From Cristatella mucedo (lineage: Eukaryota > Bryozoa > Phylactolaemata > Cristatellidae), in the NCBI GenBank assembly GCA_009760855.2, contig WPIO01000041.1, positions 1,180,001-1,244,000 on the forward strand: a stretch of DNA of 64,000 nt. Reading direction: 5' to 3'. Shown here in pieces: positions 34,586-45,759 of the stretch. The translations under genes and the position numbers were made by a program. The notes beneath the pieces are model-generated. The model worked only from the letters and a program-made list of their open reading frames with translations, ran no database searches and was not told where the DNA came from. How positions within the stretch are numbered: the stretch's first letter is position 1; each line of letters opens with the position of its first letter.

Positions 34586-34990
34586 GGTGATGAATATGGC
34601 TCAAGGCTTAAAAAATCGTCGAGGCTTAGGCATCTGCGTCCCCTTTTCTAAAAAAGCTGCGATGGCCCCCGATCTGCTGTACCAGTTTCAGCCTCCTCGT
34701 GCCCATAGGTTCTCTCTGGACAATAGATAAGCTGCTACATTCCTCAGCTTAAAGACCATTGGCGACCGAGGCCTTTTCTCTGCAGGTCCTTGACTGTGAA
34801 ACACACTTTCACAGTTCTTGTGCATCGACATCTACTGTTCCGCTACCAACTATGACACATCCTATCCAGCCATTGTGAGCTGCTACCTCAATGCTGCTCA
34901 CTTCCTCGACTTCCCTCCTAACGTGGTAATGCCTCTCACTTTATATTTGTTGCTTGACATGAAATCTGTTGGCTACTGCACGGCGCCCAT
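34586..34990 (+). mobile_element. LINE-B 3' fragment, heavily decayed
   Basis: The order CTGGTGATGAATATGGCT, CTGTACCAGTTTCAGCCTCC, GACAATAGATAAGCTG, TTAAAGACCATTGGCGACCG, TCTGCAGGTCCT and GAAATCTGTTGGCTAC follows LINE-B but contains deletions and stops. The 3' (CATTA)n tail is absent. Confidence 0.82.
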
Positions 34991-35303
34991 ATCGCGACGG
35001 CTTCGTGGAGCGAATGCATTGGCGGCAGCGTGCAGGGACCTCAACAAATCTGCGATTTTCTCACCGAAAGAATGACCGGTGAATGCCAAGTGTATTTGGG
35101 CAGACTACGAGGTGGCTTGAGGTGCCGAGTTCAACGATCTCTACTGTATCGAGAGTGCAGTATGACCGCAGTATGACACAGTATGACTGCATGGCGGCAC
35201 TCTCAGCTGGCCGCCCACGAGTTTACGCTTTCAACGTCTTGTGTCTTCTTCCTGTCTGCAAACGCAAGCTCAGCCTGACATTGTTACGGATCGAAGATGT
35301 GGC

Positions 35304-35475
35304 GAGCCGTGATTGCGCACTAGCTGAGGCGGTTGCTTTTCGCGACCTCTGTCCCGAGGTCGTGGGTTCGAATCCTGCGGAGGGCGATCCTTTATTACCG
35401 CTGCAAGCGGTGGTAATAGCCGTAAATGCTCTTCTGTCGCTATACAAAAGATGCTGTTGAATCGGCTGGTATTTA
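35304..35475 (+). mobile_element. SINE-A copy with compensatory stem changes
   Basis: Head GAGCCGTGATTGCGCACTAG, then GGTTCGAATCC box B and TCGCTATACAAAAGATGCTG. The central stem is ATTACC with GGTAAT, where other copies have ATCGCC with GGTGAT, so both strands of the stem changed together. Confidence 0.93.
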
Positions 35476-35479
35476 TTTT

Positions 35480-35540
35480 TACAAAGAAATTGAGTTATGT
35501 GAGGGCGCAACACAAAATGCACTATCATTATTATAACGGA
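35480..35540 (+). mobile_element. Degraded LINE-A tail
   Basis: ACAAAGAAATTGAGTTATGT, GAGGGCGCAACAC and ATGCACTATCATTATTATA match the second arm and tail of LINE-A. The first arm is lost. Confidence 0.6.
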
Positions 35541-35754
35541 AAACACCTAACGTTTTGAGTATACTATAGTAAAGTCTCCTACTTATCACCCTTAGTCGTT
35601 TGGATTTTTGAAATTACCGGCGGAAATACGTTACAATACATTACTTAATGTTTCATTCCCTGTTAAAAATAATATAATAATAACCAAAAATCATGTATGT
35701 ATAGATTTGTCCAACTCATGATTCATTCAAGACTGTGCTACTGGAATGAAGTAG
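35541..35754. other. Unassigned AT-rich stretch
   Basis: Contains TTACAATACATTACTTAATG at about 35629-35648, which might be a degraded LINE-B tail, but nothing firmer. Confidence 0.35.
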
Positions 35755-35830
35755 TAATAATAACAGATTGTTATTGCGCTCCGAGAGAACTGAATCTCTT
35801 TTTAGGCACTACACAGATTCTGTATAGAAA
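35755..35830 (-). mobile_element. Solo tail of LINE-A/SINE-B type
   Basis: TTGCGCTCCGAGAGAACTGA followed by ATCTCTTTTTAGGCACTACA is a reverse-complemented 3' hairpin with one mutated arm. Too short to assign to LINE-A or SINE-B. Confidence 0.65.
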
Positions 35831-35954
35831 GCATTGCCAAATGATTGTTGATAACATCCGAAAGCAGCAGACACGTGCAAGCAGATAAATGCGTATGAGA
35901 CGAATAGCAAAGATGTAATTAATAATAATACAATAATAATATAATAAATAAATA

Positions 35955-36306
35955 ACAATAATAATACACCAAATGCTGTAATTGAAATATGTGAGCTTTA
36001 AGCTTCTTTTTAAATGTCATCATGCCAGGGGACACTGTGATGTGCTTCGACAGTAAATTCTAGATTTTGGGAGCGTAGTAACTGATGGCACTGTCTCCGA
36101 CGGTTTTAAGGTTCGTATGAGATATGGCTATACGATTCGAGTCAGAACAGCGGGTTGTACTATTCTTCGCTTGGTTGGGAATTAGTTCTGATAGGTCGGC
36201 TAAAGCTAGAGAATGAAGGAAGCCACAATTAACCGAAAGAGCCCTGAAGTCCATATGCTACTTGATTGGGAGCCAGAGCAGATCGGTAAGAAGTGGTATG
36301 ATGATA
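35955..36306 (-). mobile_element. LINE-A, 3' part, interrupted by LINE-B
   Basis: The minus frame 36060-36254 matches the diverged RT C-terminus (LADLSELIPNQAKNSTTRCS, then TNLKTVGDSA). It reaches GAGCAGATCGGTAAGAAGTG, a LINE-A position equivalent to about 12000-12020, where LINE-B begins. This copy is more diverged than the others, so it was old when interrupted. Confidence 0.88.
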
Positions 36307-37368
36307 TCACTTTTATGTTGATGATACTCAGCTATATTTTTCACTCAAACCGTCGAAATCTGCTGCAGCAACTGAGAAACTGAATCCTTACCTAGCCGAA
36401 ATTCGATCCTGAATGTAGGAAAACTTCTTGAAACTAAATGACCATAAAACCCAACTGCTGCTCATAGGACACCCTAAGCGTGTGGCTGGATTAAAAGGCT
36501 TTGGTCTTCTAATAAGTGATGCTGTTGTCGCCACGTGCTCGAAATTTAGGTGTCGTCTTCGACAGCTGCCTAAATTTTCAAAGCGTCATTCAGAAGACTG
36601 CTTCTACAGCTAGCCATCACGTCCGATCCCTATCCAAGATTAGAAGCTGCCTTCTACAGCGGCTTGTAAAAAATTTAACTAGCTCTTTAGTTCTGTCTCG
36701 GCTTAATTATTGTAATTCCCTTTTGGCTGGGCTACTAAAGAAAGCAACTAGGCCACTGCAGCTAGCTGTGAATATGGCTGCAAGGCTAGTCTTCAAGTAT
36801 CAGAGGTTTGAGCATGTGTCTCCTTTGCTAAAAGAGCTAGGATGGCTGCCGGTTGAGCGACAGATGCAGAGCAAAGTTCTTACGATGACCCACAAGGCCC
36901 GCCATGGCTTGGCTGCTTCGTACCTAGCTAAACTGCTGCATCAGTTTCAGCCTCAACGTGCCCTCAGGTCCTGTACGGACAATAAATTAGCTGTTCCATT
37001 CCTCTGCTTAAAGATCGTTGGCGACAAAAGCGTTAGCTCTGCAAGTCGTAGACTGTGGAACTCGCCTCCACAATTCTTACGCAACGACAACTACTCTCCT
37101 ACTGCCGACTGTGGCTCATCCTTTCCAGCGGTCCTGAGCTGCTACTTCCATGCCACTCACTACCTCAACTGCTCTCAGGACTCTGCTATATCTGCTATAT
37201 CTGACTCATGCTTCCCACTTTCTCTTTGCTGCTTGAGACGAAGTCTGTTGGCTACCGAATGCGTACCGAAAGCCGCTTAGGCCGTGAGTGCGCTATACAG
37301 AACTCTCCTGCGTAACACCCACCTGGTCTTTATGACTTTGTGGAGTTGCAGACGGAGATACATTACAT
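36307..37368 (+). mobile_element. LINE-B inserted into LINE-A
   Basis: The copy starts within the catalytic region (FYVDDTQLYF-like reading at 36309, where YADD is usual). It continues through ETEKLN-type sequence and KLNDHKTQLLLIGHPK to the 254-residue frame 36516-37280 (RARNLGVVFDSCLNF, SRLNYCNSLLAGL, KARHGLAASYLAKLLHQFQ, RLWNSPPQFLRND). It ends in the LINE-B 3' untranslated region and ATACATTACAT. The frame between the two coding pieces is broken. Confidence 0.93.
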
Positions 37369-37650
37369 ATCCCTGTCTAAGCAAGCCTGAATTTTAGCAA
37401 TGTTATGCAGTTGAACGTAGGCAGACTTAACGGTGGAGCTGATGTGGTCGTCTAATGAAAGGTCACTTTGAGTTATGAAGCCTCGATTTCGGGCAGCTAA
37501 ACTGGAGATAGGCTGGCCGAGCCAAATTTGAGTTTTAAGTTTTCTAATTTCTGAATCTTAGCTTAGTTTGTACATAACTAGTAGGTGGGTGGGTTTTGTC
37601 ATGATTCAATTTATGAAAGTTTGCTGCCATCCGTGTGCAGATATTATCAA
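37369..37650 (-). mobile_element. LINE-A, continuation on the far side of LINE-B
   Basis: TGTCTAAGCAAGCCTGAATT, GGTGGAGCTGATGTGGTCGT, AATGAAAGGTCACTTTGAG and TTTGCTGCCATCCGTGTGCA follow the LINE-A RT in the same orientation as 35955-36306. Compared with 12000-12200 about 150 bases are missing between the two halves, so the LINE-B insertion went with a target deletion. Confidence 0.88.
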
Positions 37651-38349
37651 TAAAATTCCAGGTGCAAGGAAGCTGAAGGTAAAGGTCAACAAAAGGTCAA
37701 CACAGCCAAACAATTTATTAAACCTTACGTTTGATGCTAAATACAGTCGCTTGGCAGGTTTTAGCTTCCCAGAAGTTATGTTGCTAGTCCCTATTGGGCA
37801 AAACCTGCGATGTCTCTGCAAGTAAAAAGTAAATTCTTACACTGATCCATAATTTATCCTTCGCCGCCGACTTGATTGCAAGGCTCAATCAAGAAGCATT
37901 TAGTCTTTCGTATGTACTTAATTGACCGTAGCTCATGTACGTAAGTGGCTGGAATTGCTATAAAAAGATGGCAGCAACTTCTGTAATAATGCTCTGATTT
38001 CCCTCAGTTCTCTTGCACCTTGAATTCATAAATCAACATTTGGATGGCGGCAAAATTTCTCAAATTAAACAGCAATACAATCAACTTAATATCTTCGGAA
38101 AAATTAGTGTCAATAAGAAATTGGCGAGATTAAATCTGAATAGCTTCCTCGGCTAGGACATCTCTTATGTTCAAAATCTGGATGTCATTTTAAAGAATTA
38201 CCTTTAGCGCGATGACCACATCAAGTCCACAGTTAATTCTTTGCGCGCTTTTAGTTACGAGGTTATTCTAAACTTCTGCCGTGCGAAGACGCTGAAGCCA
38301 AGTTGTGCCATGCATTTCTGAAGTTCCGTCTAGGCTTCTGTAACTAACG
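37651..38349. other. Unassigned stretch
   Basis: Nothing recognised. A short repeat AAAGGTCAAC occurs twice at about 37680-37700. Confidence 0.45.
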
Positions 38350-38468
38350 AAAGCGTACCAAAAACCGCTTGGGCTGTGAGTGCGCTACACAACACTCTCC
38401 TGCGTAACACTCACTTGGTCTTTATGGCTTGCGGAGTTACAGTCGGGGATACATTAAATTACATTAAC
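38350..38468 (+). mobile_element. LINE-B 3' end
   Basis: GAAAGCGTACCAAAAACCGC, GTGAGTGCGCTACACAACAC, CTCCTGCGTAACACTCACTT and GATACATTAAATTACATTA form the LINE-B 3' untranslated region and tail. Confidence 0.92.
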
Positions 38469-38754
38469 TCCGCACTCCTTGCAAATCTTCTACTTCGTGT
38501 AGCCAAACTTCCTGTATTCAAGACGCCGTCAGGCTCTCTAAAGCTTGAAACGCGGCTGTCGTGAACGCCGACGTGAACTCTCGAATAACTTTACTTTTCA
38601 TGGCGGTGCACTGGTTTACCTTCTAAAAGGAAATCAACCTCATGGTCCTGCCACTCACTTGCAGGCCCTCTGTTTTTACGATTCAGCGTATCTCTTTGAA
38701 ATAATTGACTCTTAAAATTGGCTTCGTTGCACACGCTTCGCTGATTCTGACCGA

Positions 38755-38930
38755 ATAGATACGACTACAACTAACCTCACGACCTATAGAGGCCTTCAGA
38801 TCCCATGCTCCTAAAGCCTGGAGTCCCCTGCCACTTGACATCACGATATCCTCTGGCCTGAGGAAATTTAAAAGAAAACTTCAGAACCAACTCATTTTTC
38901 GCAGCATTTTTTGTCTCCACGTGAATTGTC
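38755..38930 (+). mobile_element. LINE-A fragment, diverged
   Basis: CATGCTCCTAAAGCCTGGAG, GGCCTGAGGAAATTTAAAAG, and CGCAGCATTTTTTG match the end of the RT and the start of the LINE-A 3' untranslated region, with many substitutions. Confidence 0.7.
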
Positions 38931-39012
38931 TGGAATGTGTGCAAGCATGCCAAAATTGTGCGTGATCACTCATCAGTTGAAAATATTAGTGCGAGCAGCA
39001 CGAGAAGAGACG

Positions 39013-39490
39013 ATCTTTCTATGGCTCCAGCCTATCTCTCAGAACTACTCCCCCACCATGCCAAGCATAGTACCATCCGCTTTTAGGAATCTGTTTACCT
39101 GTACCCCGTATACACCTCCAATCCTTTCCAGACCGTGCACTTAGTTCGTATGCTCCTAAAGCCTGCAACTCACACTCAACTTGCGTCACAACATCCCCTT
39201 ACTTGACCACATTTAAAAGGAACTTAAAAACACATACCTATTTAGGACAGCATTTAGTGGGTCCCTGTGGTTCATCCTTCATGTGATTATGCGTACTGAC
39301 ACTGTGCATGCTGCCACTAACCACATTTGCATGCTGACCCTGTGCATGTCACCCTTTACCATGTTATTCATTTTGTTTATCAAGCGTGATATTACTCACG
39401 ATTCCGTCGCATTTTCTTTCGCAGCAAATGTAAAGCGCCTAGAGAGAGATTTGAGTTCTCTGAGGGCACTTTATCGAGTGCATTATTTAT
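39013..39490 (+). mobile_element. LINE-A 3' half
   Basis: It starts in the RT C-terminus (CTATGGCTCCAGCCTATCTC) and runs through GGACAGCATTTAGTGGGTCC, the ATGCTGCCACTAACCACATT block and GCAGCAAATGTAAAGCGCCT to an ATTATTTATATTGTTATTTT tail. The coding part has stops. It lies directly left of the 75-bp array. Confidence 0.93.
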
Positions 39491-39591
39491 ATTGTTATTT
39501 TTTTAAGACTAAGCGCCCACATTTGAAGCTATGAGAATCGCTGGCTTTCGACGATCGTAGTTTTCCGTTTAACTACGACTGGGTTAAGTTA

Positions 39592-42500
39592 TTCTGCCGG
39601 TCGAGTCTAGCTAGCCACTTGGCACAGGCTCGTCGGGTTACTGGATGGACCGCATGTCAGACCTTGTTCTGCCGGTCGAGTCTAGCTAGCCACTTGGCAC
39701 AGGCTCGTCGGGTTACTGGATGGACCCCATGTCAGACCTTGTTCTGCCGGTCGAGTCTAGCTAGCCACTTGGCACAGGCTCGTCGGGTTACTGGATGGAC
39801 CCCATGTCAGACCTTGTTCTGCCGGTCGAGTCTAGCTAGCCACTTGGCACAGGCTCGTCGGGTTACTGGATGGACCCCATGTCAGACCTTGTTCTGCCGG
39901 TCGAGTCTAGCTAGCCACTTGGCACAGGCTCGTCGGGTTACTGGATGGACCCCATGTCAGACCTTGTTCTGCCGGTCGAGTCTAGCTAGCCACTTGGCAC
40001 AGGCTCGTCGGGTTACTGGATGGACCCCATGTCAGACCTTGTTCTGCCGGTCGAGTCTAGCTAGCCACTTGGCACAGGCTCGTCGGGTTACTGGATGGAC
40101 CGCATGTCAGACCTTGTTCTGCCGGTCGAGTCTAGCTAGCCACTTGGCACAGGCTCGTCGGGTTACTGGATGGACCCCATGTCAGACCTTGTTCTGCCGG
40201 TCGAGTCTAGCTAGCCACTTGGCACAGGCTCGTCGGGTTACTGGCTGGTCCCCCATGTCAGACCTTGTTCTGCCGGTCGAGTCTAGCTAGCCACTTGGCA
40301 CAGGCTCGTCGGGTTACTGGATGGACCCCATGTCAGACCTTGTTCTGCCGGTCGAGTCTAGCTAGCCACTTGGCACAGGCTCGTCGGGTTACTGGATGGA
40401 CCCCATGTCAGACCTTGTTCTGCCGGTCGAGTCTAGCTAGCCACTTGGCACAGGCTCGTCGGGTTACTGGATGGACCCCATGTCAGACCTTGTTCTGCCG
40501 GTCGAGTCTAGCTAGCCACTTGGCACAGGCTCGTCGGGTTACTGGATGGACCCCATGTCAGACCTTGTTCTGCCGGTCGAGTCTAGCTAGCCACTTGGCA
40601 CAGGCTCGTCGGGTTACTGGATGGACCCCATGTCAGACCTTGTTCTGCCGGTCGAGTCTAGCTAGCCACTTGGCACAGGCTCGTCGGGTTACTGGATGGA
40701 CCCCATGTCAGACCTTGTTCTGCCGGTCGAGTCTAGCTAGCCACTTGGCACAGGCTCGTCGGGTTACCGAGCTGGACCCCATGTCAGACCTTGTTCTGCC
40801 GGTCGAGTCTAGCTAGCCACTTGGCACAGGCTCGTCGGGTTACTGGATGGACCCCATGTCAGACCTTGTTCTGCCGGTCGAGTCTAGCTAGCCACTTGGC
40901 ACAGGCTCGTCGGGTTACTGGATGGACCCCATGTCAGACCTTGTTCTGCCGGTCGAGTCTAGCTAGCCACTTGGCACAGGCTCGTCGGTCGGGTTACTGG
41001 ATGGACCCCATGTCAGACCTTGTTCTGCCGGTCGAGTCTAGCTAGCCACTTGGCACAGGCTCGTCGGGTTACTGGATGGACCCCATGTCAGACCTTGTTC
41101 TGCCGGTCGAGTCTAGCTAGCCACTTGGCACAGGCTCGTCGGGTTACTGGATGGACCCCATGTCAGACCTTGTTCTGCCGGTCGAGTCTAGCTAGCCACT
41201 TGGCACAGGCTCGTCGGGTTACTGGATGGACCCCATGTCAGACCTTGTTCTGCCGGTCGAGTCTAGCTAGCCACTTGGCACAGGCTCGTCGGGTTACTGG
41301 ATGGACCCCATGTCAGACCTTGTTCTGCCGGTCGAGTCTAGCTAGCCACTTGGCACAGGCTCGTCGGGTTACTGGATGGACCCCATGTCAGACCTTGTTC
41401 TGCCGGTCGAGTCTAGCTAGCCACTTGGCACAGGCTCGTCGGGTTACTGGATGGACCCCATGTCAGACCTTGTTCTGCCGGTCGAGTCTAGCTAGCCACT
41501 TGGCACAGGCTCGTCGGGTTACTGGATGGACCCCATGTCAGACCTTGTTCTGCCGGTCGAGTCTAGCTAGCCACTTGGCACAGGCTCGTCGGGTTACTGG
41601 ATGGACCCCATGTCAGACCTTGTTCTGCCGGTCGAGTCTAGCTAGCCACTTGGCACAGGCTCGTCGGGTTACTGGATGGACCCCATGTCAGACCTTGTTC
41701 TGCCGGTCGAGTCTACTAGCCACTTGGCACAGGCTCGTCGGGTTACTGGATGGACCCCATGTCAGACCTTGTTCTGCCGGTCGAGTCTAGCTAGCCACTT
41801 GGCACAGGCTCGTCGGGTTACTGGATGGACCCCATGTCAGACCTTGTTCTGCCGGTCGAGTCTAGCTAGCCACTTGGCACAGGCTCGTCGGGTTACTGGA
41901 TGGACCCCATGTCAGACCTTGTTCTGCCGGTCGAGTCTAGCTAGCCACTTGGCACAGGCTCGTCGGGTTACTGGATGGACCCCATGTCAGACCTTGTTCT
42001 GCCGGTCGAGTCTAGCTAGCCACTTGGCACAGGCTCGTCGGGTTACTGGATGGACCCCATGTCAGACCTTGTTCTGCCGGTCGAGTCTAGCTAGCCACTT
42101 GGCACAGGCTCGTCGGGTTACTGGATGGACCCCATGTCAGACCTTGTTCTGCCGGTCGAGTCTAGCTAGCCACTTGGCACAGGCTCGTCGGGTTACTGGA
42201 TGGACCCCATGTCAGACCTTGTTCTGCCGGTCGAGTCTAGCTAGCCACTTGGCACAGGCTCGTCGGGTTACTGGATGGACCCCATGTCAGACCTTGTTCT
42301 GCCGGTCGAGTCTAGCTAGCCACTTGGCACAGGCTCGTCGGGTTACTGGATGGACCCCATGTCAGACCTTGTTCTGCCGGTCGAGTCTAGCTAGCCACTT
42401 GGCACAGGCTCGTCGGGTTACTGGATGGACCCCATGTCAGACCTTGTTCTGCCGGTCGAGTCTAGCTAGCCACTTGGCACAGGCTCGTCGGGTTACTGGA

Positions 42501-44304
42501 TGGACCCCATGTCAGACCTTGTTCTGCCGGTCGAGTCTAGCTAGCCACTTGGCACAGGCTCGTCGGGTTACTGGATGGACCCCATGTCAGACCTTGTTCT
42601 GCCGGTCGAGTCTAGCTAGCCACTTGGCACAGGCTCGTCGGGTTACTGGATGGACCCCATGTCAGACCTTGTTCTGCCGGTCGAGTCTAGCTAGCCACTT
42701 GGCACAGGCTCGTCGGGTTACTGGATGGACCCCATGTCAGACCTTGTTCTGCCGGTCGAGTCTAGCTAGCCACTTGGCACAGGCTCGTCGGGTTACTGGA
42801 TGGACCCCATGTCAGACCTTGTTCTGCCGGTCGAGTCTAGCTAGCCACTTGGCACAGGCTCGTCGGGTTACTGGATGGACCCCATGTCAGACCTTGTTCT
42901 GCCGGTCGAGTCTAGCTAGCCACTTGGCACAGGCTCGTCGGGTTACTGGATGGACCCCATGTCAGACCTTGTTCTGCCGGTCGAGTCTAGCTAGCCACTT
43001 GGCACAGGCTCGTCGGGTTACTGGATGGACCCCATGTCAGACCTTGTTCTGCCGGTCGAGTCTAGCTAGCCACTTGGCACAGGCTCGTCGGGTTACTGGA
43101 TGGACGACATGTCAGACCTTGTTCTGCCGGTCGAGTCTAGCTAGCCACTTGGCACAGGCTCGTCGGGTTACTGGATGGACCCCATGTCAGACCTTGTTCT
43201 GCCGGTCGAGTCTAGCTAGCCACTTGGCACAGGCTCGTCGGGTTACTGGATGGACCCCATGTCAGACCTTGTTTCTGCCGGTCGAGTCTAGCTAGCCACT
43301 TGGCACAGGCTCGTCGGGTTACTGGATGGACCCCATGTCAGACCTTGTTCTGCCGGTCGAGTCTAGCTAGCCACTTGGCACAGGCTCGTCCGGAGGCTCG
43401 TCGGGTTACTGGATGGACCCCATGTCAGACCTTGTTCTGCCGGTCGAGTCTAGCTAGCCACTTGGCACAGGCTCGTCGGGTTACTGGATGGACCCCATGT
43501 CAGACCTTGTTCTGCCGGTCGAGTCTAGCTAGCCACTTGGCACAGGCTCGTCGGGTTACTGGATGGACCCCATGTCAGACCTTGTTCTGCCGGTCGAGTC
43601 TAGCTAGCCACTTGGCACAGGCTCGTCGGGTTACTGGATGGACCCCATGTCAGACCTTGTTCTGCCGGTCGAGTTACTGGATGGACCGCATGTCAGACCT
43701 TGTTCTGCCGGTCGAGTCTAGCTAGCCACTTGGCACAGGCTCGTCGGGTTACTGGATGGACCGCATGTCAGACCTTGTTCTGCCGGTCGAGTCTAGCTAG
43801 CCACTTGGCACAGGCTCGTCGGGTTACTGGATGGACCCCATGTCAGACCTTGTTCTGCCGGTCGAGTCTAGCTAGCCACTTGGCACAGGCTCGTCGGGTT
43901 ACTGGATGGACCCCATGTCAGACCTTGTTCTGCCGGTCGAGTCTAGCTAGCCACTTGGCACAGGCTCGTCGGGTTACTGGATGGACCCCATGTCAGACCT
44001 TGTTCTGCCGGTCGAGTCTAGCTAGCCACTTGGCACAGGCTCGTCGGGTTACTGGGTTGACCCCATGTCAGACCTTGTTCTGCCGGTCGAGTCTAGCTAG
44101 CCACTTGGCACAGGCTCGTCGGGTTACTGGATGGACCGCATGTCAGACCTTGTTCTGCCGGTCGAGTCTAGCTAGCCACTTGGCACAGGCTCGTCGGGTT
44201 ACTGGATGGACCCCATGTCAGACCTTGTTCTGCCGGTCGAGTCTAGCTAGCCACTTGGCACAGGCTCGTCGGGTTACTGGATGGACCCCAGATGTCAGAC
44301 CTTG
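39592..44304 (+). repeat. 75-bp minisatellite array, about 63 copies
   Basis: The 75-base unit contains GTCGAGTCTAGCTAGCCAC, TTGGCACAGGCTCGTCGGGT, TACTGGATGGACCCCATGTC and AGACCTTGTTCTGCCG, and repeats head to tail. Copies are almost identical. The main variant is CCGCATG for CCCCATG (units near 39650, 40100, 43687, 43762, 44137), clustered at the two ends. Indels at 40245, 40768, 40988, 41714, 43272, 43390 and 43672 shift or shorten single units. Because 75 is 25 codons and the plus-1 phase has no stop, long frames (up to 539 residues at 41676-43295) appear, but they show no family match and are broken at every indel. The array is flanked by LINE-A fragments on both sides. Extreme homogeneity suggests recent expansion by unequal exchange or rolling-circle reinsertion. 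Confidence 0.98.
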
Positions 44305-44439
44305 GCTGACTCTGCTGGTCGTACGTTTCGTTGCCTGCGAACTTTCGTCTTCACGTCAGTTTCCAGAAAATTCCACATCCTGAAAATTCCATGCCACTGC
44401 TCCATCTCTTAGCCTGATTACAACAGCAACTTTCATGTA

Positions 44440-44873
44440 ATGCTTTCTAAGGTGTACATTGCCACTTTTCTTAATCGAGTCATGAACCTGTATGCCGTAC
44501 GAACGTCAGATCCATTGAAGACCGCGCCTCTAGTTCGGTATGCTCCCAAAGCCTGGAACTTACATCCGATGGGCGTCGAGACATCCCCTAGCTTGACGAT
44601 ATTTCGAAAGAGGCTAAAACGCTCCTATTAATCACAGCATTAAGTGGATCAACGTCATTCGTCCTTTATATGCTTATGCGTGCTGACACTGTGAATGTTG
44701 CCAATAACAATATTTGCATGCTTACCTTATGTCAACTCTGACCATGTTATGCTGGTTGACAGTGAGCATGCTACCATTAACCATTCGATCGAGCTTTCCC
44801 TGCAGCAAATGTAAAGTGCATAGAAACGGATCAAGCTCTCTAAGGATGCTATACAAAAAATTATTATTATTGC
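44440..44873 (+). mobile_element. LINE-A 3' half, diverged
   Basis: TGCTCCCAAAGCCTGGAACT, CACAGCATTAAGTGGATC, CCTTTATATGCTTATGCGTG, and CTGCAGCAAATGTAAAGTGC followed by a decayed hairpin and TTATTATTATTG. It is more diverged than 39013-39490 on the other side of the array, so the two are not a simple duplicate. Confidence 0.88.
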
Positions 44874-45370
44874 TATGATATCTCCATATGGCCATCAGAC
44901 GGCAGTGGTAGGGCCCCTATTTAGTTTCCATAATCACACAAGGCCACCGGAAATAGTCGTCCTCGTGCAGACCATTGATACCCACTAAAATGGCAGATCT
45001 GAAGAGCAAGTTTTTCCCGAATTTAACTGCTGAGCCACTGAATGCAAAAAAAAACAATCTGCACCGACTTATAGCTAGAATGGGCGGTGAGACAAAGATA
45101 CGATTTCCTATTTTCGTCACGAAGTTCGTAGCACCCAAAAGGCCAGTAGTGCCTATGTCTATGCTGCTCGATCCGTACTATGTCTATGCCTATGCCCTGT
45201 AGACTGCTGCCATTATAAGCGGAGCCATCGTTCAAGCAGCAGCAGTGCCGAGTTGGTCACTCGCGGAAAATATTTCTTTTTAGCGCGTCCAAGCTATTTT
45301 CCAAGCCAAAGCTGGTCGTCAGCCAAAGGCAGCCAAAGGGTGGTGATTGGTTCATCGAAGCACGCATTAC
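44874..45370. other. Unassigned stretch
   Basis: Frames on both strands at 44917-45235 are similar in length (about 70-75 residues) and neither shows a known motif. Confidence 0.45.
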
Positions 45371-45507
45371 CCGAGCTGGTTTGGTCTAGCGGTTAAGGTG
45401 CTCGCTCCGACCAAGGTCTGACTGAGGTCGCGGGCTCGAGCCCCGAGGCGTACGTGAAGCGCCTGAATAGAGATTAGGTTCTCTTGGGGCGCTATATAAA
45501 TGAATTA
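45371..45507 (+). mobile_element. SINE-B, well preserved
   Basis: CCGAGCTGGTTTGGTCTAGC, GGTTAAGGTGCTCG (box A side), GTCGCGGGCTCGAGCCCC (box B), then GAAGCGCCTGAATAGAGATT, AGGTTCTCTTGGGGCGCTAT and ATAAATGAATTATACATTAT. The LINE-A-like hairpin is intact. Confidence 0.94.
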
Positions 45508-45580
45508 TACATTATACATTTTACATTATACACCCGCTTCTTCGAGATTTCTCGCTCGCTTCACGATCAATCTGCTAAAA

Positions 45581-45753
45581 AATACAAGCTGATCGAACAG
45601 CCTCCTTTTGTATAGCGACAGAAGAGCCTTTTACGGCTATCACCACCGCTTGCAGTGGCAATACAGAATCTCCCACTGCCGGATCCGAACCCTCGACTTC
45701 GGGACTGAGGCCATGAAAGCAACCGCCTTACGCGGTGTGCCATCACGGCTCAC
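45581..45753 (-). mobile_element. SINE-A copy
   Basis: The minus strand has GTGAGCCGTGATGGCACACC, a mutated box B (GGTTCGGATCC), GCCACTGCAAGCGGTGGTGA and TCGCTATACAAAAGGAGGCT. It lies 74 bases from a SINE-B in the opposite orientation. Confidence 0.93.
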
Positions 45754-45759
45754 CAAGCT

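Noticed and set aside
41676-43295. 539-residue open frame as a protein of 25-residue repeats
   Set aside because: It exists only because the 75-bp unit is a multiple of three and lacks stops in that phase. Single-base indels between units break it many times, no start, leader or non-repetitive domain is attached, and it matches no family I know.
39592-44304. CRISPR array
   Set aside because: Units are contiguous 75-bp repeats with no variable spacers, in a eukaryotic context.
45371-45450. True tRNA gene
   Set aside because: Box A and box B are present, but the segment continues into a LINE-like tail, recurs in several diverged copies and lacks a clean acceptor stem with matching ends. It is a SINE head.
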